A stretch of DNA of 64,000 bases. It comes from Ichthyophis bannanicus (Eukaryota; Chordata; Amphibia; Gymnophiona; Ichthyophiidae). The stretch covers positions 1,229,623,312-1,229,687,311 of the forward strand of contig CM066031.1 of assembly GCA_033557465.1 (NCBI GenBank). The letters run 5' to 3'. Position numbers and translations under genes: made by a program. Each line of letters opens with the position of its first letter. The stretch's first letter is position 1. A model generated the notes under the pieces. That model searched no databases. It was given only the letters and a program-made list of their open reading frames with translations, and was not told the DNA's origin. This document shows, in pieces, positions 21,009 to 31,859 of this stretch.

Positions 21009-22310
21009 TACTACTACTACTACTACTACTACTACTGAGCATTTGTAAAGCACTACCAGTCATATGCAGCGCTGTACAGACATGTAAGAGACTGTCCCTG
21101 CCATCAGTGCTTACAATCTAGTCAAGACAAAACACAGAAGGTGTAAGCAGGGATAGAACTAGGGAAAGAAAAGGGGAAAGAAAAGGAGATCAGGTGAGTC
21201 AAGATCCAAAAGCAGCAGCGAAGAGGTAAGTTTTCAACCTGGATTTGAAGAGGGTTCCTGGCATATAGACACAGGTAGTTTGTTCCAGGCGTAAGGTGCA
21301 GCAAGGTGAAAGGAGCAAAGTCTGGAGTTAGCAGTAGAAGAGAAGGGCACAGATAAAAGTAGTTTGTTAGAAGAGCGGAGTTCCCGAGGGGGATTATAAG
21401 GAGAGATAAGAGAAGAAAGCTACTGAGGAGCCACAGAGTGAATGCATTTATAGATCAGCAGAAGAAGCTTGAACTGGATGCGGAAATGGATAGGGAGCCA
21501 ATGAAGTGACGTGAGAAGAGGAGTAATTTGGGTTGATGAGGCTGGCGGAAGATTAGTCTCGCAGCAGAGTGTTGAACAGATTGAAGGGGAGAGAGATGAT
21601 TCAAAGGGAGACCAGCAAGGAGCAGGTTACAGTAGTCAAGACAGGAGGTGATCAAGGAGTGGACAAGTGTTTTAGTAGTGTGTTCAAAAAGGAAAGGGCA
21701 GATCTTGCTAATGTTATAGAGAAAGAAACAGCAGGTCTTAGCTATGAGCTGGACATGTGTGGAGAAAGAGAGAGAGGAATCAAAGACAATCCCCAGATTG
21801 CAGACCGAGGAAACAGGAAAGAGTACAGAGTTATCCACAGAGGCTGAGAAAGGAGGAAGAGGAGGGGAGGTTTTAGGGGGAAGGATGAGAAGCTCAGTCT
21901 TGGCCATGTTCAATTTCAAGTGGCGGTGAGACATCCAGGCAGCAATGTCAGAAAGGCAGGCAGAGATCCGGGTCTGGATTGCTGTAGAGATGTCAGGTGT
22001 AGAGAGGTAGATCTGGGAGTTATCAGCATACAGATGGTACTGAAAGCTATGGTAAGAGATAAGCACACCAAGGGACTGGGTATAGAGAGGGAAAAGGAGC
22101 GGGCCCAAAACAGATCCTTGGGGTACACCAACTGGGAGCGGGGAAGCAGAGGAGGAGGAGCCACCAGAACACACACTGAAGGAGCGATGGGAGAGATAGG
22201 AGGAGAACCAGGATATTAGAGAGCCACTAAGACCAAGCGAGGACAGGGTATCGAGGGGAAGGTTGTGGTCAATAGTGTCAAAAGCAGCAGAGAGGTCAAG
22301 AAGGATGGAC
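21009..22310 (-). mobile_element. L2-like LINE (copy B), 5'-truncated
   Basis: Same family as copy A at 3945-8890, with the same (TAG)n tail (21009-21035) and matching 3' UTR. The minus-strand protein shows [28 protein letters not shown] in outline. The catalytic box reads YADNS instead of YADDS, and the fragment ends in the C-terminal '[19 protein letters not shown]' and '[17 protein letters not shown]'-like blocks. A frameshift falls before '[13 protein letters not shown]'. The copy begins near 22310 in the RT palm, so no endonuclease is present. Confidence 0.85.
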
Positions 22311-22504
22311 TATTTGAAAACTGTCTGTCTTGCAGGTAAAATGCGCTGATGACCCTCAAGTTAGCAGAACTATCTGGACCTATGGTTTTGCTCAGACAAC
22401 CGTTACCCTAGGGCAGCGATGGCGAACCTATGGCACGCGTGCCAGCTGTGGCACGCGAAGGCCTTGCAGCTGGCACGCGGGAAGGTCGCAAATTAATATA
22501 TGCC

Positions 22505-22873
22505 GGCTCATGGCAATTAAAAAAAAAAAAAAGCTGGCCGCCGCGGCGGCATGGAGTGTCCCGCGGGGCTTCCTCTGCCCGGCGGGACTCTCCCGGCGCA
22601 GCTCAGCCCCTCTCTGCCGGCTTGCAGATACGCGAAGGGAAAGTCTCCCTCGCGTCTCTGTTAAGCCCGCAGGGGCAGATGGGAAATTTCCCATCTGCCC
22701 CTGCGGGCTTAACAGAGACGCGAGGGAGACTCTCTCTCCCTTCGCGTATCTGCAAGCCGGCAGAGAGGGGCTGAGCTGCGCCAGGAGAGTCCCGCCGGGC
22801 AGAGGAAGCCCCGCGGGACACTCCATGCCGCCGCGGCGGCCAGCTTTTTTTTTTTTTTTAATTGCCATGAGCC
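22505..22873. repeat. GC-rich near-perfect palindrome
   Basis: The sequence is self-complementary around GGGAAATTTCCC (22681-22692). Arms of about 180 bp run out to 'ggctcatggcaatt' on the left and 'aattgccatgagcc' on the right, each including an A or T run of ~14 and the block 'ggccgccgcggcggc'. Mismatches are few (for example 'cgggactctcccggcg' against 'cgccaggagagtcccg'). It could extrude a cruciform or form a long hairpin RNA. The open frames on both strands are consequences of the palindrome. Confidence 0.95.
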
Positions 22874-22889
22874 GAGGGGGGGCGGGTAG

Positions 22890-24780
22890 GACTGGCAAAG
22901 GGCGAGGGGGGGGGGGTTAATAATGGGAATGGGGGAGGGTGGAAGGGAGGGGGGTTAAGACTGGCAATGGGCTAGGGAGGGAGGGAGGGAGGTTAAGACT
23001 GGCAATGGGCTAGGGAAGGAGGTTGAGAAAGGCAATGGGCTAGGGAGGGAGGGAGGGAGGGGGGTTGAGACTGGCAATGGGCTAGGGAGGGAGGGAGGGA
23101 GGTTAAGACTGGCAATGGGCTAGGGAGGGGGGTTGAGACTGGCAATGGGCTAGGGAGGGAGGGAGGGGGGTTGAGACTGGCAATGGGCTAGGGAGGGAGG
23201 GAGGGGGGTTGAGACTGGCAATGGGCTAGGGAGGGAGGGAGGTTGAGACTGGCAATGGGGGAGGGAGGGAGGGAGGGAGTTTGAGACTGGCAAGGGGCGA
23301 GGGAGGGAGGGAGGTTGAGACTGGCAATGGGGGAGGGAGGGAGGAGGGAGGTTGAGACTGGGCTAGGGAGGGAGGGAGGTTGAGACTGGCAATGGGCTAG
23401 GGAGGGAGGGAGGGGGGTTGAGACTGGCAATGGGCTAGGGAGGGAGGGAGGGGAGTTGAGACTGGCAATGGGCTAGGGAGGGGGGTTGAGACTGGCAATG
23501 GGCTAGGGAGGGAGGGAGGGAGGGGGGTTGAGACTGGCAATGGGCTAGGGAGGGAGGGAGGGAGGGAGGGGGGTTGAGACTGGCAATGGGCTAGGGAGGG
23601 AGGGAGGGGGGTTGAGACTGGCAATGGGCTAGGGAGGGAGGGAGAGGGGTTGAGACTGGCAATGGGCTAGGGAGGGGGGGTTAAGACTAGCAGTGGGCTG
23701 GGGGGTTAAGACTGGCAGTGGGCTATGGGGGGGTTAAGACTAGCAATGGGCTGTGGGCTGATGAGGGCTGGCAATGGGCTATGGGGGGGGTTAAGACTGG
23801 CAATGGGCTATGGGGGGGGGGGTTAAGACTGGCAATGGGCTGTGGGCTGATGAGGGCTGTCTGGAAATGGGGTGATGGGGGGGTTAGGACTGGTAATGGG
23901 CTATGGGGGGGGTTAAGACTGGTAGTGGGCTGATGGGGGGGGGTTAGGACTGGTAATGGGCTATGGGGGGGTTAAGACTGGTAGTGGGCTGATGGGGGGG
24001 TAGGACTGATAATGGGTTATGGGGGGGCTAGGACAGGAAATGGGCTGATGGGGAGGGGTTAGGACTTGAGGTGGGCTGATGTGGTTAGGACTGGTAATGG
24101 GCTGTGGGCTGATGGGGGGGGGTTAGGACTGGCAATGGGCTGATGGGGGGGTTAGGACTGGTAATGGTTTATAGGGGGGGGCTTAAACTGAAAATGGGGT
24201 GATGGGGGTTAGGACTGGAAGTTGATTGACGGGGGGCTAGGACTGGTAATGGGTTGGGGTGTTGCTAGGACTGGAAATGGGCTTTGTGGAAGGGGAGGCT
24301 TGAACTGCAAATAGCTGATGGGGAGGGGGCTTGGAATGGAAATGGGCTGTGAGGGAAGGGAGCTAGGACTGAAAATGGGCTGATGGAACAGCTAGGATAG
24401 GACTGGAAATGGGCTGTTGGGGGAGCTAAGATTGGAAATGGGCTGTGGTGGGGGCTTGAATTGAAATGGACTCATGGAGGGGCTAGAACTGGAAGTAGGC
24501 TCATGGGGGGGCTTGGACTGGAATTGGGCTGAGTGGAGGGGAGCTATGATTTGACATGGGCTGATGGTGGGGCTAGGAAATGACTAGAAATGGGCTGATG
24601 GGGGGGCTAGGATTGAAAATGAGCTGATGAAGGGACTTGGACTGGAAATGGATGGGGGAGCTAGGACTGGAAATGGGCTGATGGGGGGCTAGGACTGGAA
24701 ATGGGCTGATGCAGGGACTAGAAGGGAATGGATGCTGGGTGAGACTGGAACTAGAAGGGAGCTGATGTTGGGGGAGGATT
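22890..24780. repeat. G-rich minisatellite, ~30-40-bp units
   Basis: Dozens of units follow the pattern 'ggttgagactggcaatgggctagggagggaggga'. Units are most regular at 22950-23700. Beyond that they drift toward 'ggggggttaggactggtaatgggctgatg' and decay further after 24200. The plus strand carries dense GGG runs, so G-quadruplex formation is likely. Minus-strand frames rich in Pro, Ser and Leu here are repeat artefacts. Confidence 0.95.
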
Positions 24781-26191
24781 AGAATGGGATGGGGCTGGGA
24801 GAGTAAAATGGAGAGGGGAAAAATATTTTGTGTAGGAGGGATGAAAAATCTACAATTGGCCAGGTATTGGGAGAGTAATTGGGGATTGAGGATGGAGGGG
24901 TAAAATTTGTGTGGATGAAATAGGAATGAGGAAAGAGCAAAAGGAGAAAGATTAGTATGTTAAAGCAGATGTAGAGAGAGAGAGAATGGAAACAAAACTA
25001 GAAGAGAGAAGAAAGGACAAATGGACAGCAGACGATGGAGAGTTAGCAGAAAACATGAAGAAACCAGAAGAAAGTGGCTGGACCAATTGCAACTGAAAAA
25101 GAAAATGCACAAAAGGTAGAAAGATATCTCTTTATTTTGAATTTATTAACTGGAATATGTCAGCTCTGGGAAATGTGCATCATTAACATCTGCGCTTTGT
25201 TTGGTACAAGAGGAAATTCCTATTTGACGTTGCCACTTGTTCTCTTTCCCCAGTATTCTCTGAAATGTATTGGTTTAATATTTGCAGTGTTGCCTTTTGA
25301 TTGGTAGAGTATGGTGCTTTGTGAGTCCTGGTAATGCTGTCAGGATACGGCGGGTTTGCTATGGGTTCTAAATGGGCAGCGTTTGTAGTAGTTCCTAATG
25401 TGCCTGGCGGTTGGCACTGGATTATAGTAATGTAGAAATCTTTTAGTCTTTCTTTATCCATACACTCATTAAGAGACATGTTTACTAAAAGTTAGTGTAT
25501 GGTAACATTATGCAAATATTTATGCAAATAAGACCACTTATGCAAATGACGTGCTGGCACTTTGAGGAAATTCTTTGGTTTTGTGCGGCAGTTTGGGCAC
25601 TCGGGCTCAAAAAGGTTAGCCATCACTGCCCTAGGGACTGCCTAGCCTAGCTTTGCCAAATGGTTATGCTAGCCCTGGTGCTACATAGTGACTGTGGCAG
25701 TACTCCTTAAAGATGATATAGTTACTTACCTGTAGTAGCTGTTCTCCAGTAACAGCAGGATTAAGTCCTCACATATGGGTGATGTCCCCCCGCAGGAATG
25801 CTCCCCAGCTTCCATAGGAAGCTTTTGGGAGCCCCTTTGCACATATATGCCTGCCTTTATGTCTGCAATGGAACCATCTTATCCTCAGTAAAGTGCAAAG
25901 CTAGTAGCCAGAACAACTCCACGAGGAGAAGGGAGGATTGGGAGGTCTTATTCCTGCTGTTTCCAGACTGCTACAGGTGAGTAACTACGCTTTCTCCGGG
26001 AACATGCAGAAGTCCTCACTTATGGGACTCCCAGCTACAGGCTACCGAAAAAAATGGCACAACAAGCCCACCAGGTAACCAACCGAAGAACCAGAAGAAC
26101 AGCATCAGTAGTTCCTCTAGGGGACATCAACATCAGGAAGACAGCTTACAGTAGCCTGGACGGACAGATGGGCCAGTGGGAAGCTTTGAGC

Positions 26192-27444
26192 CTAAGTCCC
26201 AAACAGATGCTGGAGTACAGCTTTGCTGAAGTTATTGTTGCGTTGAGAATCCCCACCCAGACAGTAGTGGGCAGTAAAGGTGTGGGCAGAGGACCATGTA
26301 GCAGCCCTGCAGATCTCCACCATGGAGACCGAGCACAAGCTTGCCACAGAAGTGGCTATAGCGTGGACATTACGGGCCATGACATGATGTTCAAGGCTTA
26401 GTTGAGCCTGCGCGTAAGCAAAGGAAATGCAGTCTGCCACCCAGAGGGACAGCGTATGCTTAGAGACAGTCATGCCCAACCGGAGAGGCTTCTGCATGGA
26501 GATCCAGAACAGTAGGGTAAACCACGTCTGCCAGGGCCGGTACGGGACAATCAGTATCACGGTGCTCCTGTCAGTCTGAAGCTTGAATAACGTCTTTGCA
26601 ACCAGCAGGATTGGGGGATACGCATAAAGCAGCCCCACTCCCCAGTTTAGGAGAAAAGCATCGGGAGCCAGCCAGTCGCTGGATGATATCCTGGAGCAGA
26701 AATGAGTTACATGAGCATTGTCTGGGCGGCGAACAGGTTGATTACCAGCCTGCCCCATTTCTGGAAGATGTGGTTCACCACCCTCTTGTTGAAGATCCAT
26801 TCATGTGGCTGAAGGACCCTGCTGAGGCAGTCTGCAAGCACATTGACCTCCCCCATCAGGTATGTCGCTCTGAGCTCCATGTCATGGGAGGCAGCGAACC
26901 ACCATTGCTGCACCACCTCCCAAAAGAGCAGGTACGACCCTGTTCTGCCCTGCTTGTTGACATAGAACATTGCTACCTGATTGTCCATCTGAATGAGGAC
27001 CAATTGGTCAACTGCGGTTGAAAAACTTGGAGGGCGTTTGCAAAGGCCCAGAGTTCCAGAAAGTTTATCTAGTGCAGGCTTTCCTACTGTGACCAGCCTA
27101 GAGATGCGCCCCCCCCCCCCCCCCAATCTAGCTTGGATGCATCCGTAATCAGCGTCCAGTGAGATGGAAGAGACTGAAAGGGAAGTCCCTTTAGCAGGTT
27201 CTGCAGCTGGAGCCACCAGTGCAGCGAGAGGCATGGTGACTGCCACTCTGTCCTTGAGGCAGCTGTGACTTGGTGACATTGCGTGCACAGAGTCTATTGT
27301 GCTCAGCGCATGTGAGATGAGCCAGCAGTGTGATGTGTATGGTGGAGGCCATGTGGCCCAGCATCCGCAGCATCTCCTGAGCTGTGGTGAAGCGGCTGTG
27401 CTGGATACCCTGAACCACACCGATGAGCCTCTATAAGCGATCAT
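26192..27444 (-). pseudogene. DIRS1-like RNase H, with a tyrosine-recombinase C-terminus joined by deletion
   Basis: The RNase H part shows VAMFYVNKQGRTGS, then VNVLADCLSRVLQPHEW, characteristic of DIRS RNase H. The next frame (26192-26800) carries DAFLLNWGVGLLYAYPP, then abruptly the C-terminal recombinase segment IATSVASLCSVSMVEIC and RAATWSSAHTFTAHY with the candidate catalytic Tyr. The recombinase core-binding domain and first catalytic block present in copy 2 (51740-52730) are missing, so an internal deletion has joined the two. The His-x-x-Arg box appears altered (ARNVHAIATS). Confidence 0.75.
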
Positions 27445-28455
27445 CTAGTAGGAAGGCCCGAGCTCAAGTGGTGTCGAGGAGGGCTCCAATGAATTCCAGC
27501 TTTTGCAATGACTGGAGATGAGATTTTGGTAGTTTATGATAAAACCTAAGTGTTTGAGCACCTGAATAGTCAAGCAGGCCAACTGGCAGACCTTGTCCAG
27601 CGTGGCACCCTTGATCAGTCAGTCATCCAAGTAAGAGAAGGCGAAGACCCCCAAGGTATGGAGGAAGGCAGCAATCACCACCAGGCACTTGGTGAAGATC
27701 CTTGGAGCAGATGCCAACTCAAATGGCAGCACCCGGTATTGGTAGTGCCAACTATTGAGTATGAAGCAGAGATTTTGCAGATGGAGAGAATGGATTAGGA
27801 TATATGTATAGGCATTCTTCAGATCCAGGGAGCAGAGCCAATTGTCCTTCTGGAGGTATGGAAGTAGCATCCCTTACCAAGAAGTGGTTGAGGTTCCAGA
27901 GATCTAGAATGGGCCGGATACCCCGGTCTTTTTGGGACAAGGCAGTAACGAGAATAAAACCCTCTTGTCACCTGTTATGGTGGTACTAGCTTGACGGCCA
28001 GGTCATCCAGCAAGGCATTGATCTCCTGTTGAAGGAAGGCCCGCTCAGTGGGTTGAGAGGGTACTCCCCAGGAAGAACGGGGTAGGTAAATGGGCAAAAT
28101 GCAACCGGTAGCCATTCTGAACGATCTTCAGGGCCCAGGTGTCTGTTGTTACTATGGACCACTGGTGGCCAAAGTGGGCCAGTAGCCCCCCCACCTGCTG
28201 GGGTACTGCACTGGACAGTGGGAGATTGGTGATGCTCCTTAAGTAGCAGTCAAAAACCCACCCTTGTTTGTGGCTGTGGAGCAGGCTGAGGTTTCTGAGG
28301 TTTAGGGTTGTGCTGCTGGCGGGACCCTTGAGCTTTCTGCTGAGCCGGCTGAGAGGCTGGATAGGCTGAAAGGACAGATAGCCCAAGTAATATCGACGCT
28401 TAGGTGGGTAGAAAGCCTTCTTCCGCATTGCCTTCTTCTTAGAAGGGTCTGCCAT
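27445..28455 (-). pseudogene. DIRS1-like reverse transcriptase
   Basis: The minus-strand frame at 28455-28045 begins MADPSKKKAMRKKAF and contains VGGLLAHFGHQWSIVTTD, the conserved region ahead of DIRS RT. Further on come GIRPILDLWNLNHFLV, CSLDLKNAYTYILIHS, FELASAPRIFTK and AFSYLDD, the catalytic box with both aspartates. Frame breaks occur near 27940, 27870 and 27620. A run of 16 C at 27109-27124 disrupts the following connection domain. Confidence 0.85.
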
Positions 28456-30812
28456 TTTCCTGGAAAGGCAGTTGATGGTGAGCTGCTCCCTTCCAGACCC
28501 CTGGCCTTATCCTCCAAGGGCTTGCTGAACAAATTTTCTCCCCTGCAGGGGACATCAGCCAGCTTGTCTTGATCCTATTGCTCAAGATCAGATGACTGTA
28601 GCCAGGCCAGGTGGAAGGCACCAATGCCCACTGCAGCCACTTTACTAATGGACTCGAATGCGTCATAAGCTGCTCTGCTCATGTACTTTGAGCAGTCCTT
28701 ACCTCATCCCACCAAACTCAAGGTGCTCTGGGGGAATCAGGGCTGCAAATTCACTGAGGATCCAGGCTACCAACATAGATCCTTGGTAGCACTTTCTCCA
28801 AAACACATCGAGGGTGTGGGCCTCTCTATCGGGGGAAATGGATGAATGAGTCTTAGAACTATTGATGCTTCTCAAAACCTGGACTGTTATGTACTCAGTA
28901 CATAGAGTCCAACCTTTTGCTGATGGCTGGGACCATCAGCAGGTTTTCCCACATCCTGAAGAGTAGGCGCTGGAGGATTCGATGCACTAGCATCACAATC
29001 ACCTCTTTGGGAGGAGAGGGATATTGTAGGATTTCAAGTTCCTCTGCCCGCTGTTCCTCCTCGGCCTCCAAGGTGAAGGGTAGAGCCTTATTTTATTTAT
29101 TTATTTATTTGCCATGTTTTTCTATACTGCCTCTTCCAGCGATCAGGCACTGTTTACATCAGAACAAAACTTTACATGGAACAAAATGAATGAATCAAAA
29201 CATTTATATAAATATGTGATTGAGTTATAACAATGGTTAACTATTTATATCAATCTATATACATTCCTATTACAATTAGAAAGTGGTTTCTTGTTTACGA
29301 CCGGATAGACCGTGGAGATAATTTGAGGTGGATTTGCTTTATGGAAGTAAGGGCGGGGGGAGCAGCTGATAGGGGATCCTAGACTAGACTAGGTGTTGGG
29401 GTGGTGAATGTGGTAGTGTCGTTTTTGGGGATATCAGTGCTCTAATGTTCAGGAATGTTTTTGCTCTTTTCAGAAAGTCTGGAGGTCCTTGATTCTTCTT
29501 AAGGATTCTGGGATGGTGTTCCATTGCATGGGGAGCTTCATATGTGAATGCTCTATTGCTTGTGATTTGTTTAGTTTTACAGATAGTGGGTGGGACTGAG
29601 AGGAGGTTCTGGTTGGTACTTCTCCTTGTTCGGATGTCCGATTGGGGGAGAATTAAAGGTGAAAGGTGGGATGGGGATATATTGTTAATTAGCTTGAAGG
29701 TGATCATTATGACTTTATATTTTACTCTGCTGGCAACTGGGAGCCAATGGAGTTGGTACAGGATGGGTGTAATATGGTATGACAGTCTAGCTTTGAAAAT
29801 AATTCTGGTAGTGACGTTTTGGGCCAGTTATAGGATGGTTAGATTCTTTTTGGGTGTTCCTTGGCAATTTTCCAGACAAACTCATGGAAAGAGATGTCCT
29901 CCGGTGGGGATTTGCACCTTTTATAAGGAGCTGAAGGATCTGATGGGATGTCCCAGTGCAGGTCCAAGGCCAGAGACTCCTCCTCAGTCTCCCAGCCATC
30001 AGAGTCTGAATCCGACAGCAAGTCAAAATAATGTTTCGCTTCCTCCCCGTGCCTCCCCTGCTCAAGCGGGAACCAAGAAGCTCAATGCCGGAGGCACTGG
30101 TGGAGAAGACAGTGGTCGGTGCTGAAGCGGAGTCTGATTGATGATCTGCTTGCTCTTCCAGGTTGTATAAATACAACCAATGAGGTCTAATTTTCTGGAC
30201 GAGTTACTGTAGTGCTATGAATAGTTTGCCCAATCTCAACTCTAGAATAAGTTCTAATGGTTTCTATATTAACACTGTTCTCGGGTCTCAGATTCGACTA
30301 GCACTTTTGCTCTTCCAGGTTGGCAAGGGAGTGGGTCTCCAAAATTGTCTGGACTAGAATCGGTGTGGGCGGTGGGGCCACTACTGGCACTAAAGAACCC
30401 GAAGGCATTGAGGCCAAATGGGCTTGCAGGTGCTCGGCTAGAACTGCTGTCTCCGAGGGAGTGGAGCTCAGGGCAGCCGCCTCAGCCTCTGTCACCCATC
30501 AGGAGATTGCTGATAGCTCTCTGGAGTCTTGGAAGTCAATTTCTCCCACTGAGGCAGCTTTGCCAGCCACTCCTGGTCATTGCCCTCTGAGTGGCATTGA
30601 GAGGGACTCCGATGCCAGTACCCATGGGGTTTCCCCCAGCACTCAGCATCAGCCCTCAATGTTAATAGGACGGAAGACCAATCCTTCTGAGAGTCAGCCC
30701 CCAGGTTGAAGGATAACCTCTGGTCCATGGAACCATGGCCCTTTGGCTCAGAATGAGCACAGATGCCATGCAATGCCAAAGCCTTGGCATAGCCCCTCAA
30801 GGACGTCGACAC
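28456..30812 (-). pseudogene. DIRS1-like gag region, fragmented
   Basis: Short minus-strand frames at 28439-28666, 29839-30176 and 30298-30812 are rich in acidic and Ser/Pro residues. They include DSDSDGWETEEESLALDL, and PPEDISFHEFVWKIA interrupted by the LINE at 29858 and resumed as KALPFTLEAEEEQ near 29085. The resumption shows the pre-insertion frame. Gag proteins of DIRS elements have no sharp motifs, so the call depends on position between RT and the terminal repeat. Confidence 0.6.
29090..29858 (-). mobile_element. L2-like LINE 3' fragment nested in DIRS1-like gag
   Basis: The minus strand encodes MITFKLINNISPSHLSPLI, TSNRAFTYEAPHAMEHHP and FLKRAKTFLN, the C-terminal end of the L2-like protein. 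It ends in a (TTTA)n tail at 29090-29110. A short CCTT duplication flanks it (29086-29089 and 29859-29862). It is younger than the DIRS element it interrupts. Confidence 0.8.
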
Positions 30813-31375
30813 CTATTTTAATGCCAGCACCAAGGATGCAGACTCCAATGACCTGAACAGCAACGCATGCTAATTTTTCTCAGTTCTTCAGGCTCTTTCT
30901 CGTCATCTGCAAACACAGAGTGCAAGTGGAGGGCTCATGGTCCATCCAGAGGCATTGGATGCACCAATTATGGCGGTCCGTCACAGAGATAGAGAGGGCA
31001 CAATGGGTACATTTCTTGAAACCACTGGATGGTTTGAACATGTTGGGGAAAACAGCCTCTGCTAAATCAAAAGGCTCCAACATCCCAGTAGGCCAGGGAG
31101 GGCATGAGGAAGAAGGACCCACATTGAAAAGTTGAAAAAATTTAAAGAAGAGAAAAATAAAGTGGCATTGAGCAACTCGATGCCCCTGACAACAGGCGGG
31201 AAGGCAATGAAGAACCTGATCGAAACAAATGGTGCCATGGTGGGCAGGAAGGCAAGCACACGATGGGGCTCCCAAAAACTTCCTTTGGAAACTGTGGAGC
31301 ATTCTCACATGGGCTCCTTTGGTGACATCACCCATATGTGAGAACTTACTTCCTGCTTGTTCCCGGAGAAATGAG

Positions 31376-31463
31376 TAAATATATTTGTCTCAGAAGCCTC
31401 CATGAGTTGCATAAATGATGCATCCAAATTAGGGTGAATCACCATAAACATGACATCATCTGG
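31376..31463. other. Short flank of the DIRS element
   Basis: Unassigned sequence between the DIRS right end and a SINE. Confidence 0.3.
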
Positions 31464-31632
31464 GGGAAGGAGTGGCCTAGTGATTGAGACAAGCTACTTA
31501 ACCCTCCATTTCCTCAGGTATAAAATGTAGATTGTGAGCCTTTCAAGGACAAGGGAAATATATACTGTATCTGAATGTACACTGCTTTGACCCAATGAAA
31601 AGTGGTATATAAAGCATTGCTAAATAAATAAA
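31464..31632 (+). mobile_element. SINE with CORE/MIR-like middle and LINE-type tail
   Basis: The head 'ggagtggcctagtgatt' resembles a tRNA A-box region. The middle contains 'tacttaaccctccatttcctcag', similar to the conserved part of MIR-type SINEs. The end 'gtggtatataaagcattgctaaataaataaa' matches the L2-like LINE tail seen elsewhere in the window, implying mobilisation by that LINE. The B box is lost by an internal deletion. Confidence 0.7.
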
Positions 31633-31859
31633 CTAAGTTCAGAACATAGAGTGTCTGCTATTTATTCCTAACCTTTTTACAATGTGCTTGATGAGTATCT
31701 CCATTTTTCAGGTGACTATCTTTTTTATTTTTTTTTTAAATTGCTATTTATTAGTTTTAACAAATAATCCAAGCATACGAACTTGAATGGAAATAAGGAT
31801 ACAGATAACAAAGGTCAGTAAAACATCAATCCCAATAGGAAATCAAACATAGTAGGAAA

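Larger units (their letters stand above)
22414..25628. mobile_element. 3.2-kb non-autonomous hAT-type element with palindrome and minisatellite
   Basis: The left terminus CAGCGATGGCGAACCTATGG and the right terminus (reverse complement CAGTGATGGCTAACCTTTTT) form imperfect inverted repeats. An exact 8-bp duplication CCCTAGGG flanks it at 22406-22413 and 25629-25636. Inside are a ~370-bp near-perfect palindrome (22505-22873), about 1.9 kb of G-rich tandem repeats (22890-24780) and ~850 bp of AT-richer DNA. No transposase-like protein is visible on either strand, so mobility would depend on a hAT enzyme in trans. Superfamily call rests on TIR start (CAG) and the 8-bp TSD. Confidence 0.85.
25718..31375 (-). 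mobile_element. DIRS1-like tyrosine-recombinase retrotransposon (copy 1)
   Basis: Inverted terminal repeats of ~110 bp: the left end (25718-25835) with 'cagcaggattaagtcctcac' and 'catatgggtgatgtc' matches, inverted, the right end (31262-31375) with 'gacatcacccatatgtgag'. An internal complementary region at 25950-26040 repeats terminal sequence near the recombinase end, as in DIRS elements. Minus-strand order is gag-like, RT-RNase H, recombinase remnant. An L2-like LINE (29090-29858) splits the gag part. DIRS elements replicate through a circle and integrate by a tyrosine recombinase. Confidence 0.9.

Noticed and set aside
22428..22920. Long open frames on both strands over 22428-22920
   Set aside because: They are mirror products of the GC-rich palindrome; the same peptide appears on opposite strands.
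23188..23933. Pro/Ser/Leu- or Gly-rich open frames
   Set aside because: Created by the G-rich minisatellite unit, with no start context and no domain.
22890..24780. Regularly spaced repeats suggesting a CRISPR array
   Set aside because: Units are contiguous minisatellite repeats without unique spacers, in a vertebrate genome.
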